Shown: positions 1-7,537 of the stretch, in pieces
How the letters are laid out: each line of letters begins with the position of its first letter
Numbering within the stretch: position 1 is the stretch's first letter
Assembly: GCA_028284385.1 (NCBI GenBank)
Contig: JANQRT010000002.1
Span: 110,755-174,754 of the forward strand
DNA: 64,000 nucleotides
Source: Opitutaceae bacterium
GTDB taxonomy: Bacteria; Verrucomicrobiota; Verrucomicrobiia; Opitutales; Opitutaceae
Reading direction: 5' to 3'
The notes under the pieces: generated by a model
The model's input: the letters and a program-made list of their open reading frames with translations, nothing else
Database searches by the model: none
Told to the model about the DNA's origin: nothing
Position numbers and translations under genes: made by a program

Positions 1-409
1 CTCCAACCACAATAGCTGTTAGCATGAGAACGTGGGGTAGGGGGTTCGAGAAATCGTCTGGCTTGATAACTAGATCCGGATAGTGGGATCCTGCCGCCGC
101 ATCTCCGTGGTCGGCATGGGAATCATGATGCTCTTTGGCAAGCGTATCCAATGCTTGGTGATGATCGCCTTGTCCGTCTTCATGATGCTCCCCATGCTCG
201 GGATGGATCTGGTCGTGGTAGAGAATGGGAATGGTGGATCCTTCCTTTACGCTGATAGAAACGTAGAAGAGGATGATGGCCGTTTGGAAAATGGACATGC
301 CGATCAGCTTCTTCACGAAGTTGTTCTTCGAGATCATGGCGTAGAGTCCGATCATCATTATGATGACGTAGATCCAGTAGTTGAAGCTTGGGGACAGAGA
401 TTCTAGCAT
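1..409 (-). CDS. mnhC: Mrp/Mnh-type cation antiporter subunit C (NuoK-like), 3' end outside window
   Basis: Integral membrane subunit of a multi-subunit Na+/H+ antiporter, related to NuoK/MrpC of the complex I family. Translating the minus strand from the ATG at 409 gives 136 residues before the window edge. Two hydrophobic helices (about 9-27 and 37-54) are followed by a long loop and then the family signature NPLPHVLMLTAIVVG (122-136). The start ATG overlaps the stop of the preceding gene (TAATG), so translation is probably coupled. The loop between helices 2 and 3 is odd: residues 65-109 carry 12 histidines plus many Asp/Glu, whereas ordinary MrpC/NuoK proteins have a short loop here. Partial gene; the rest lies left of position 1, where the MrpD-like subunits would be expected. 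Confidence 0.88.
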   Translation of the reverse strand, partial: MLESLSPSFNYWIYVIIMMIGLYAMISKNNFVKKLIGMSIFQTAIILFYVSISVKEGSTIPILYHDQIHPEHGEHHEDGQGDHHQALDTLAKEHHDSHADHGDAAAGSHYPDLVIKPDDFSNPLPHVLMLTAIVVG

Positions 410-1167
410 TAGAGACCCTCCTTCAGATCGCCGCCCGAGGCGAGGTTCGAGTAGATGGAGAACATGATGGCCGTCACGGTGAAAGCCACGCCGATTTCCA
501 CGCCGAGCATGCTATGCGATCGAGCCATGATCGAGTCGGTGGCCGGCATGAGCGGGTGTAGAACGCTGTAATCCAAGAAATTGCTTCCAAAGAGCATGGC
601 CACCAAGCCGAATCCGGCGTAGATGAGGATGCCGATAACCGCTAGTTTCAGTACCCGCTTTTCGGGCACCCATTTTTGGGCGGTTTGGAGATCCTTAGCC
701 ACCGCGAGCAGGATAAAGCTGGCTCCGAAGATCACCCCGCCCTGGAAGCCACCTCCTGGGCTATGGTGTCCGTGGGCTATGACATAGAGAGCAAAAATTT
801 GAATGATGGGGATAAGGAGCCGGCAAGTGGTTGTGATGATCAAGTCCGGCTTCTCCTTGCTGATAGTCTCTTTGGGGGCGGCTAGTTTCGGTCCTGGTCC
901 GTATCGACGAAGAACGCCGATGATGGCGATGCCTGCGGTAAAGATAACCACCGTTTCGAACATGGTATCGTATCCACGAAAGTCAGCCAAGACCGCGGTC
1001 ACCATATTGGGTACGGCAGTGACATGAATCGTCTCGGTTATATAGTATTGCGAAAGACGATAACTGTTGGCCGGCGATGTCGTGTCACCCCAATCGGGAA
1101 AGTCGTGCACTGCCGAAAGCAGCAGGCCTCCGGTCAAGATGACGGCGATGAGTCCTAGAATTTTCAA
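409..1167 (-). CDS. mnhB: Fused MbhE-like + MnhB antiporter subunit
   Basis: Membrane protein of about 252 residues joining two parts that are often separate. The N-terminal part (about 1-90, with GGLLLSAVHDFPDWGD and ETIHVTAVPNMVTAVLADFRG) resembles the MbhE / MrpA C-terminal segment. The C-terminal part (about 105-250, with HGHHSPGGGFQGGVIFG) is a classical MnhB domain. An open frame extends upstream to 1290, but I place the start at a TTG at 1167: it lies 8 nt after a strong AAGGAGG and overlaps the stop of the upstream gene as TTGA, a typical coupled arrangement. Role by family: part of the proton/sodium translocating membrane arm. Overlaps mnhC by one base downstream. Confidence 0.88.
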   Translation of the reverse strand: MKILGLIAVILTGGLLLSAVHDFPDWGDTTSPANSYRLSQYYITETIHVTAVPNMVTAVLADFRGYDTMFETVVIFTAGIAIIGVLRRYGPGPKLAAPKETISKEKPDLIITTTCRLLIPIIQIFALYVIAHGHHSPGGGFQGGVIFGASFILLAVAKDLQTAQKWVPEKRVLKLAVIGILIYAGFGLVAMLFGSNFLDYSVLHPLMPATDSIMARSHSMLGVEIGVAFTVTAIMFSIYSNLASGGDLKEGL

Positions 1168-1409
1168 TCCGATGACCTCCTTGAAGTTCGAAGAACCGTT
1201 GCAATGAGAAATACCGCGCTCACTCCCGCTCCCACCGCGGCTTCGGTAAAGGCTACGTCGACTGCTTCCATTTCCGCCCAAAGCAGGCACATGAGAAAGC
1301 TGTAGACGCCGAATATCATGCTAGCGCTCAGCAGATCCTTAGTCCGCAAAGAGATGATGGCGGTGATGACCAGGAAAACCAGAAGTATGAGGTCGAAGGC
1401 CCAGATCAT
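1164..1409 (-). CDS. MbhD-like (DUF4040) antiporter subunit
   Basis: Small membrane protein of 81 residues with three hydrophobic segments. It matches the MbhD/DUF4040 segment that in many Mrp systems forms the C-terminal part of the large MrpA subunit; conserved acidic residues lie in LLWAEMEAVDVAFTEAAVG (about 43-61). Its ATG overlaps the mnhG stop (ATGA), and its own end carries the Shine-Dalgarno sequence for the next gene. A free-standing MbhD next to MbhE+MnhB is the arrangement of the membrane-bound hydrogenase-like (Mbh/Mbs) antiporter module rather than of the Bacillus mrpABCDEFG operon. Confidence 0.85.
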   Translation of the reverse strand: MIWAFDLILLVFLVITAIISLRTKDLLSASMIFGVYSFLMCLLWAEMEAVDVAFTEAAVGAGVSAVFLIATVLRTSRRSSD

Positions 1410-1747
1410 TTGCTCTCGCCTCCTTTTCCGCTTTTGCGTGTCCAGACTTTCTGCCCTTCCTCCAGGCCAGCTCGGATCAGAGCATGAGTGCTGGTGGGGC
1501 TGGTAATCATGATGAAGACCGTGATGAAGAGGATTTTCCCTGCCACCAGGATATTCGCCAAACTGAAGTCCTGTAGTTGATAAATGGCGACGCCGACGAA
1601 AATGAGAAAGATGGACATGGTGTCCCCCTTGCCCGCCGCGTGCATACGGGTATAGAAATCAGGGAAGCGGATGATGCCAATGGCTCCTCCCAAAAAGAAG
1701 AACAAGCCGAGGCAAACCAGGACGATGCAAATGATGTTCAGGACCAT
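1406..1747 (-). CDS. mnhG: Mrp/Mnh antiporter subunit G
   Basis: 113 residues, PhaG/MnhG family. The signature GGAIGIIRFPDFYTRMHAAGK sits at about residues 21-40 between hydrophobic helices, as is normal for the family. The short basic C-terminal tail ends in a stop overlapping the next gene. The start ATG at 1747 lies 3 bases after the mnhF stop. It acts as a small membrane subunit of the antiporter; its separate contribution to transport is not well defined in the family. Confidence 0.92.
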   Translation of the reverse strand: MVLNIICIVLVCLGLFFFLGGAIGIIRFPDFYTRMHAAGKGDTMSIFLIFVGVAIYQLQDFSLANILVAGKILFITVFIMITSPTSTHALIRAGLEEGQKVWTRKSGKGGESK

Positions 1748-1750
1748 GGG

Positions 1751-2047
1751 CTATTTTTCCGCTTCGATGCTTGAAATGGGCTGGTTAGGATGGACGCGAT
1801 CCAAGTAGCGGGCGGCCGCGAGGGAACCGATGAAATTCAGGAGAGCGTAAGTGAGGGCGAAGTCCACAAACATTTCCACGCGACCGAAGATCATGCCAAT
1901 GAATACAAGAAGAACCGTGGTCTTCGTTCCGATCACATTAACCGCGACGATTCTATCGATGGCGGTTGGTCCGACCACAATGCGATAAAGCATGGGAAGC
2001 ATCATGGCGAGGAGGACGATTCCCGCATATTCGAAGAAGAGCTCCAT
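1751..2047 (-). CDS. mnhF: Mrp/Mnh antiporter subunit F
   Basis: 98 residues, MnhF/PhaF family, with three predicted membrane helices. The family motif is visible as RIVVGPTAIDRIVAVNVIGTK (about 22-42). The start ATG at 2047 lies 3 bases downstream of the mnhE stop, so E, F and G form a tightly packed transcription unit on the minus strand. Length is normal for the family. Confidence 0.92.
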   Translation of the reverse strand: MELFFEYAGIVLLAMMLPMLYRIVVGPTAIDRIVAVNVIGTKTTVLLVFIGMIFGRVEMFVDFALTYALLNFIGSLAAARYLDRVHPNQPISSIEAEK

Positions 2048-2050
2048 GGC

Positions 2051-2545
2051 CTAAGACTCGCCTCCTTCAAAAACCTTGGAGATTTTTTGCTCCATGGAGT
2101 CGTCTTCCACGCCCGATTTGGTGTGTTCGCTGATCGAGTGAATGAGGAGCTCGTCTTCATCCAGCTCTATGGTGATGGTTCCAGGGGTAAGCGTAATCGA
2201 ATTAGCCAGCGCGTATTTGCCGAAATCCGTCTTCAGCTTGGTTTTCACTCGGACGAGCGACGGATCCAATCCCTTTAGGTCGCCAGGCGTTAATGCCAGT
2301 TTGAGTATGTGCAGGTTGGAGAGAGCTATCTGATAAAGAAGCCAAAGCAAGTAGCCAGGAATGCGAAGAATTTGCTGCAGACGCTGGCCAACCCCGGCTT
2401 CCCGGTCCTCGAAGAAAAAGCTCGATGAGATAAGCGTGACGACAAGGCAGGAAATGGCGCCAAGCGTCAGGTGAAAGGCGTCAAACAGTCCGGAGAAAAC
2501 CATCCACGTTCCGAAGAGGATGAGGAAAATGGCGATGCGATACAT
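2051..2545 (-). CDS. mnhE: Mrp/Mnh antiporter subunit E
   Basis: 164 residues, MnhE family. Two or three hydrophobic helices in the first 80 residues are followed by a cytoplasmic domain with the typical LANSITLTPGTITIELDEDELLIHSI (about 112-137, quoted in part for recognition). It is the first gene of the minus-strand operon mnhE-F-G-mbhD-(mbhE/mnhB)-mnhC. No clear Shine-Dalgarno precedes the ATG at 2545, although an imperfect hairpin lies 36-64 nt upstream in the presumed leader. Confidence 0.9.
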   Translation of the reverse strand: MYRIAIFLILFGTWMVFSGLFDAFHLTLGAISCLVVTLISSSFFFEDREAGVGQRLQQILRIPGYLLWLLYQIALSNLHILKLALTPGDLKGLDPSLVRVKTKLKTDFGKYALANSITLTPGTITIELDEDELLIHSISEHTKSGVEDDSMEQKISKVFEGGES

Positions 2546-2880
2546 GGATATGCAGTCGTGAGGGAAGGAGATGGAGCTCCGAATCCTAGCCAGTTCGGGC
2601 TAAGGATTCAGAGTGGGCATACGAAAAAGATCTCCTCAGTTTTCACAAGTTTTTTCAGATTTTTGTTTCTTAAAAAGGAGGTGACGGGTGCTGACGAGTC
2701 TCCTCGTTTTAGTCTAGAGGCTTTCATTATAAGGGTCCCCTAAGTCCTAAAGTCGATTTCCAGGCGAATCCTGGAAAAGACGATTGACATAAACGGTTTT
2801 TGTTCTGATCTAGTATTGTACTAGATAAATAGTACAATGTTTCTATCAGTCAGTTTAGGCCAGAAAAGGCAGGTGTGGAT
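2546..2880. promoter_or_regulatory. Divergent intergenic region between antiporter operon and gntR
   Basis: Gene-free stretch between divergent units. It holds an imperfect hairpin at 2581-2609 (GAATCCTAGCC against GGCTAAGGATTC, one bulged A, 6-nt loop) in the likely leader of mnhE, a -35-like TTGACA at 2784-2789 pointing rightward, and the perfect GntR-type operator at 2815-2838. No coding region is supported here. A good -10 at 17 bp spacing is not visible, so the promoter call is weak while the operator is strong. Confidence 0.5.
2815..2838. promoter_or_regulatory. Perfect inverted repeat, probable GntR (YtrA-type) operator
   Basis: Arms ATTGTACTA (2815-2823) and TAGTACAAT (2830-2838) are exact reverse complements with a 6-bp AT-rich spacer. 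The repeat lies 45 bp before the gntR start codon and just downstream of a TTGACA box. YtrA-subfamily GntR proteins commonly repress their own operon through such palindromes, so autoregulation of the gntR-slipin pair is the likely role. Confidence 0.75.
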
Positions 2881-2882
2881 GT

Positions 2883-3263
2883 ATGTTTGAGTTTCGGTTA
2901 GATACCCGGAGTGGGGTTCCTTTCTATCGTCAGATAATCGATCAGATTCGATTCGGGATAGCGACGGGGCAGCTGCGGATGGGGGAGCAGCTGCCTACCG
3001 TTCGCTCCCTCGCGGTCCAGCTGAAGGTAAATCTGAATACGGTGATCAAGGCCTACAAGGAGTTGGAAATTCAGAAGATACTCGAAACGCAGCAGGGAAC
3101 TGGAACCTTCATTGGATCCGAGACGGTCAATGTATCCGCAAAGGAAAGACGCAACAAGACGAAATCGATCTGCGAGGAATTTGTGAATGTGGCTGCTGTT
3201 TATGGCATAACGCCGAAACAGCTTATCGAGGAATTGCAAAAAAATGAAGGAGGCAACTTATGA
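2883..3263 (+). CDS. GntR family transcriptional regulator, YtrA subfamily
   Basis: 126 residues: an N-terminal winged helix-turn-helix (about 10-77; FYRQIIDQIRFGIATGQL and the recognition region LPTVRSLAVQLKVNLNTVIKAYKEL) and only a short helical tail, the size of YtrA-type regulators. Such proteins sense effectors affecting membrane or ABC-transport operons and bind short palindromes. The stop overlaps the start of the slipin gene (ATGA), so the two are co-translated. The perfect palindrome upstream is its likely target. Confidence 0.92.
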   Translation: MFEFRLDTRSGVPFYRQIIDQIRFGIATGQLRMGEQLPTVRSLAVQLKVNLNTVIKAYKELEIQKILETQQGTGTFIGSETVNVSAKERRNKTKSICEEFVNVAAVYGITPKQLIEELQKNEGGNL

Positions 3264-4183
3264 AATTGGAAATACCTGTCGAGTCCGAGATCAGAACCAG
3301 AAGCGGTTTGAGTATCGTGTCGCTAGCCTTGGGGGTCGTTCTGATCGGTCCTGTGATTTGGCTTGCTGCCATTGGCGTCCTTTCGACGCTTGCCGCAGTC
3401 ATTCTTGGCAACTTGGGAGCCTTCATCGCCTATTCGGTTAGAATAGCCCATCAGTGGGAGAAGGGTGTCGTGCTTCGTATGGGAAAATTCACCGGGCTTC
3501 GCGGTCCTGGCATTTTCTTCGTCATTCCGATCATTGACGAGGTGAATAGCTTCATCGATCAGCGTGTGCGAGTCACCGATTTCCATGCGGAGAAAACGCT
3601 CACCAAGGACACGGTGCCCGTCAATGTGGATGCGGTGGTGTATTGGATGGTTTGGGACGTCGAAAAAGCGGCTCTAGAGGTAGAGAGGTATAACGAGGCC
3701 GTGTCCTATGTAGCGCAAACGGCCCTACGCGACATCATTGGACGCCATGAGCTGGCCGATCTTCTCCAACATCGTGACACGATTGGCGAAGCTTTGCAGA
3801 AGACGATGGATGAGCATACTAATCCTTGGGGAATTACCTGCCAGACCGTTGGAATAAAGGATATCATTATTCCGGAGGCGCTTGCCGATGCCATGAGCAA
3901 GCAGGCCCAAGCTGAACGCGAAAGGCAGGCTCGTATTATTCTAGGCACGGCCGAAACCGAGATCTCGGAAAAGTTCGCCAAAGCCAGTGAGAAGTATTCA
4001 AAAAATCCTGTTGCGCTCCAACTGCGTGGAATGAACATGCTCTTTGAGGGACTTAAGGAAAAAGGTTCGTTGATTATCGTGCCGAGTTCGGCCCTCGATT
4101 CCATGAATCTTGGAGCGGTTGGCGGCTTGTCGGCCTTGGCTGAGCAGCAGACGCTAGGTCATTCGAAAGAACCGGCAACCTAG
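3260..4183 (+). CDS. Slipin / stomatin-like SPFH membrane protein
   Basis: 307 residues. A hydrophobic hairpin (about 18-62) is followed by an SPFH/Band-7 domain (about 65-230; VLRMGKFTGLRGPGIFFVIP and TKDTVPVNVDAVVYWMVWD are typical slipin text) and an Ala/Glu/Arg-rich coiled segment (about 215-260). Family members oligomerise at the inner membrane and organise microdomains or regulate proteases; many slipins pair with an NfeD protein, which is absent here. Translationally coupled to the GntR gene, implying that the regulator controls its level. Confidence 0.92.
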   Translation: MKLEIPVESEIRTRSGLSIVSLALGVVLIGPVIWLAAIGVLSTLAAVILGNLGAFIAYSVRIAHQWEKGVVLRMGKFTGLRGPGIFFVIPIIDEVNSFIDQRVRVTDFHAEKTLTKDTVPVNVDAVVYWMVWDVEKAALEVERYNEAVSYVAQTALRDIIGRHELADLLQHRDTIGEALQKTMDEHTNPWGITCQTVGIKDIIIPEALADAMSKQAQAERERQARIILGTAETEISEKFAKASEKYSKNPVALQLRGMNMLFEGLKEKGSLIIVPSSALDSMNLGAVGGLSALAEQQTLGHSKEPAT

Positions 4184-4319
4184 TTGGCAAATTATCTATT
4201 TCCTGCAGGTCTTTCCCTGCTGTCTTGATTAGATCGAAGTCCGCGGACCTCAGCCGTAGTTCAAATCAGGGACTTGGATTAAAATGCCCAATGCCCATTT
4301 TGCTTGCTCGTTCTGATGG

Positions 4320-5417
4320 TTGGAGAAGAGACTGAAAAGCATTCCAGCCATGGCATTGTTGCTTTTCTACCTGTTTCTAGCTCTTGGATTTTCATTCCTT
4401 TGCTCTATTTTGGAGGCTAGCCTGCTTTCGATGCCTCCCTCTTTCGTAAAGAATCTGGAAGGCAAGGGGACCAAGGTCGGGCGACGTTTGGCTGCTTTGA
4501 AGAAGGATATCGACAGACCCTTGGCTGCCATATTGTCCCTTAATACGATTGCCCACACGGTGGGGGCTGCAGGAGTCGGAGCTCAGGCCGCTTCCGTTTT
4601 GGGGCAGGGATATTTCGGAGTTATCTCGGCGATTCTCACTCTGCTTATTCTATTCGTTTCCGAAATCATACCCAAGACGCTTGGAGCTCTGTATTGGAAG
4701 TCTTTGGTAGGATTCACCGCTTACTCTTGCCAGGTGATTATCGTCCTGCTTTCACCACTTGTCTGGATATCGGAAAAACTGATACGCGTTATTCAGCCGA
4801 AAGGAAAAATCGAGGACAAGATTAGCCGTGATGAAGTCGTGGCTATGGCTCAGCTCGGCTTGAGCGAAGGCGTTATAGCCGAGAGCGAGAGCAATATAAT
4901 TCGAAATCTGATTCGTTTTAAGAATATTCGTATCGAGGATATAATGACGCCTCGGACGGTCGTAAGCAAGCTGGATGAATCGATCGCGTGTGACGAGGCG
5001 ATCCGAAAAAGGACGGACATGCGGTTTTCGCGAATTCCGGTTTTCGCTGATAATCCGGAGAACATTATTGGCTATGTGCTCAAGCAGCGGATACTTGAAG
5101 AAGTGGCCTTCGATAGGCATTCCACATTGATCTCGGAAATCAAGAGACCGATCCGAGTAATATCGGAGCAAGCTTCCCTAGCTACTCTTTTCAGCGAACT
5201 TTTGCACTCAAGAGAGCAAATCGCAGTTGTCGTTGACGAGTACGGAAGCATGTCCGGAATTGTGACACAGGAAGATTTGATCGAAACGCTCCTTGGGCTC
5301 GAGATTATCGATGAATCGGATCAAGCCGAGGACATGCGGGAACTCGCTCGCAGAAAATGGAAGCAGCGGGCTGAAAGGATGGGAATCGTTCTGCCCGATC
5401 CTGCTAAGGAGAAATAG
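4320..5417 (+). CDS. CNNM/CorC-like transporter: DUF21 plus CBS pair
   Basis: Up to 365 residues. The N-terminal DUF21 (CNNM) membrane domain occupies about 11-175, followed by a tandem CBS pair (about 205-330; IEDIMTPRTVV begins the first). It lacks the C-terminal CorC/HlyC domain of longer relatives. Family members are linked to Mg2+/Co2+ export. The longest frame begins at a TTG (4320); an ATG at 4350 directly before the first hydrophobic helix is an equally good start, and neither has a well-placed Shine-Dalgarno. Followed convergently by the TerB-like gene. Confidence 0.85.
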   Translation: MEKRLKSIPAMALLLFYLFLALGFSFLCSILEASLLSMPPSFVKNLEGKGTKVGRRLAALKKDIDRPLAAILSLNTIAHTVGAAGVGAQAASVLGQGYFGVISAILTLLILFVSEIIPKTLGALYWKSLVGFTAYSCQVIIVLLSPLVWISEKLIRVIQPKGKIEDKISRDEVVAMAQLGLSEGVIAESESNIIRNLIRFKNIRIEDIMTPRTVVSKLDESIACDEAIRKRTDMRFSRIPVFADNPENIIGYVLKQRILEEVAFDRHSTLISEIKRPIRVISEQASLATLFSELLHSREQIAVVVDEYGSMSGIVTQEDLIETLLGLEIIDESDQAEDMRELARRKWKQRAERMGIVLPDPAKEK

Positions 5418-5474
5418 CGTTCGGTTTTCAGGATCGTAACCATAAATTGGTGACGATTTTCCGTTTCATCTGGA

Positions 5475-5894
5475 TTATTTTAATTCAAAGGTCTTGGCGA
5501 CTTCTTGAATGAATGCGACTTCAGACCCAATCAGTTCGGCATCGGAATAAAGTAGAACATTGCACAGACGGAGCGCTCGATAGCGTCCCTCCCTGTTCTC
5601 AAGCCTCTCCCCTATGTCCTTTAGGAAATCTAGTCGCGATTCGTCGGACTCGCTAAGTCTCTGGGCTTGTGAGCGAGAGGTTTCGATATAGGACTCTATG
5701 GGAGTGTCGGATTGCCAATCGAAACGCTCTGCGGTGTTCTCTAATGTGATTATCTCCTTTTGACTTTCACGAGAATCTGAATACGCTGCGAGTAGCAGTA
5801 GGTCGATTATCGCCTCTCGTTGCCCTTGGCCGAGGTTGTCGATTTTCACGTCTTCCTTCTTATGGAGAAAAAGATTTTTAATGGCCTCGATCAT
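5475..5894 (-). CDS. TerB-like helical protein
   Basis: 139 residues, all-helical and acidic. The pattern of REAIIDLLLLAAYSDSRESQKEI followed by later ENREGRYRALRLCNVLLYSDAE fits the TerB fold (tellurite-resistance TerB family, which often binds metal through acidic residues); the repeated AYSD / LYSD segments are the usual TerB signature positions. Function in this organism is unknown. It lies 17 bp downstream of the DUF2490 gene on the same strand, so the two may be co-transcribed. Confidence 0.7.
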   Translation of the reverse strand: MIEAIKNLFLHKKEDVKIDNLGQGQREAIIDLLLLAAYSDSRESQKEIITLENTAERFDWQSDTPIESYIETSRSQAQRLSESDESRLDFLKDIGERLENREGRYRALRLCNVLLYSDAELIGSEVAFIQEVAKTFELK

Positions 5895-5911
5895 CGTGAC
5901 ATTTTACGATG

Positions 5912-6622
5912 TTAATCGTTGTTATTCCGAACGCGAGCAAGTTTTTTAAACCCGCATCCGATAATATAGGCGTGATTCCAATCCGCTCCGTCACCTGATC
6001 GCGTAGACCTGACCTGCAAGAACAGGTTGATACGTTTTCTCTCCCCAGTATCGAAGGAAATGTCGATGGGACGAAATCGATTTTCCCTATAAGCTCCGAC
6101 CCGATAGTCGAAAAAGAACTCGTTGGAGAAATTAAAATGAGTCATTCTGGGCAGCCAGCTAGCTTGTCGCGAGAACAGTAATCGATGTCTGGATACTAAT
6201 TCGGTTGCGTAGTCTCGACTCTCCCACCAACGCGTTTCCAGTCGGTTGCGTAGCGTCAATTTTGTTCCTTCTCCCAGCTGCCAACTGGGATTCACTTCCA
6301 GTTCCATGCGAGCCAGTGTGTTCCAGCCTCCCGTCTCGTCCTTGATTTCAATCCATCCCGGACCGATGCCTAGGGAAAGATTTGGTTTCCATTGATAATA
6401 GAGCTTCTGCTGAGCAAACCAAGTTCCGATTTTGCTGGCATCATTTATCCATCGGGCTTCGGCGTAAGTGAAAGTCGACCACTTCGGATCCTTGTATTGC
6501 TGTAAAAGGAACGTGTTCCACATTCGGAAATCCTGGTCGAATTGAGCTACTGCTGACGAGGCAATGGCGCAACTTGCGATAAGGATGAAAATTGGAGCTG
6601 CTCGCCCCCGTCTGAATTTCAT
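5912..6622 (-). CDS. DUF2490 outer-membrane-type beta-barrel protein
   Basis: 236 residues with a signal peptide (about 1-26, ending SSAVAQ), then alternating aromatic-rich strands (FTYAEARWIND, QKLYYQWKPNLSLGIGPGW, RNRLETRWWE, FNFSNEFFFDYR) typical of DUF2490, predicted to be a small outer-membrane barrel. Substrate and role unknown. Preceded by a very AT-rich promoter region containing a small perfect inverted repeat. Confidence 0.85.
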   Translation of the reverse strand: MKFRRGRAAPIFILIASCAIASSAVAQFDQDFRMWNTFLLQQYKDPKWSTFTYAEARWINDASKIGTWFAQQKLYYQWKPNLSLGIGPGWIEIKDETGGWNTLARMELEVNPSWQLGEGTKLTLRNRLETRWWESRDYATELVSRHRLLFSRQASWLPRMTHFNFSNEFFFDYRVGAYRENRFRPIDISFDTGERKRINLFLQVRSTRSGDGADWNHAYIIGCGFKKLARVRNNND

Positions 6623-6695
6623 GGCTCACTCTTGTTATGACTAAGAGCCTAAAACCAGGATTTTGATAAGTAAATCTAAATTTATAATAAAATAT

Positions 6696-6712
6696 AATTA
6701 GAATATCTAATT
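6696..6712. promoter_or_regulatory. AT-rich inverted repeat upstream of DUF2490 gene
   Basis: Arms AATTAGA and TCTAATT are exact complements around a 3-bp centre, inside a run from about 6665 to 6715 that is almost entirely A/T. The run lies 45-90 bp upstream of the DUF2490 start codon, where a promoter or regulator-binding site would be expected. It could instead be the 3' end signal of the SGNH hydrolase gene on the same strand. Confidence 0.35.
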
Positions 6713-6739
6713 TTAAATCGGCTCTTGGCCTATACGCCT

Positions 6740-7525
6740 TTATGCCTGGATAGCCTTCAGAATCGATTCGGCCAAAGCCAAGTGCCCTACGGTGTTCAGG
6801 TGTACTCGATCGGGCGAGAGCTGAGAATGATCGAAGTTTTTCAGGAGACTGTCCATGCAGGCCTGAGCATCTATGGATAGAGCGTCGTATTTTGGAGCGA
6901 GTTCCTCCAGCACCACCTTCCCATAGGAATCCATGGCAGCTCGAAAGGGATCTTGCGTGTCGTCAATTAGAACAAATGGAGTGATAAGAATGAGACCCTG
7001 GAGGCTTGGTCGAATCGATTGCAGCAATTTGTCGTAGATTTCTCGATACTCCTCAATGGGAACGGGCTTCAGCGATTCGGAAACCGCTTTTCCGAATCCC
7101 CGCCACACGTCGTTGATCCCAATGCCTACGCTCAGCCAATCGGGGTGTTCTTCCATCACGTCTCGATTCCATCGTTCTTGAAGTTCCCGAATCGTATTGC
7201 CACCCACGCCTCGATTGACCACTTCGATTTTTCGTTCGGTGTATCGATTGGCAAGGATGGCATTGATCAGGTTGACGTATCCCTGACCGTATTCAGGCTG
7301 TGGATTCCAGTTCGAAGGTTCTATTCCCTTGGTTCTTCCACAATCGGTTATGGAATCTCCGATCAACACCCATTTGCTGCCTGGTTCGATTATCATGGAA
7401 TGAATTATTCGAATGGCTTTTGGCCGGATGCAAGGGTTTAAAAACGGGGGATATTTTTTGCGGTTCCCATCTACTTCCGCTGCTCCATCTTCTTCTAAAA
7501 TCCATTCTTCAACAAGCGACGACAA
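6740..7525 (-). CDS. SGNH/GDSL-type esterase or lipase
   Basis: Contains the SGNH blocks: GDSITDCGR (block I, catalytic Ser), GVGGNTIRE (block II Gly), GIND (block III Asn) and DRVHLNTVGH (block V Asp/His). Enzymes of this family deacylate carbohydrates or lipids. No signal peptide is visible, so it is probably cytoplasmic. Start: a TTG at 7525 follows AGGAG by 9 nt, with the AGGAG touching the stop of the sigma-factor gene, suggesting coupling. That adds 43 unusual residues before the ATG at 7396 (MIIEPGSK), where most relatives begin. The gene is certain, the start is not. Confidence 0.85.
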   Translation of the reverse strand: MSSLVEEWILEEDGAAEVDGNRKKYPPFLNPCIRPKAIRIIHSMIIEPGSKWVLIGDSITDCGRTKGIEPSNWNPQPEYGQGYVNLINAILANRYTERKIEVVNRGVGGNTIRELQERWNRDVMEEHPDWLSVGIGINDVWRGFGKAVSESLKPVPIEEYREIYDKLLQSIRPSLQGLILITPFVLIDDTQDPFRAAMDSYGKVVLEELAPKYDALSIDAQACMDSLLKNFDHSQLSPDRVHLNTVGHLALAESILKAIQA

Positions 7526-7537
7526 GAAGAGAATCTC

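Noticed and set aside
83..406. 107-codon plus-strand frame at the left edge
   Set aside because: Antisense to a clear MnhC-type protein on the minus strand, which fits the operon and has the NPLPHVLMLTA signature.
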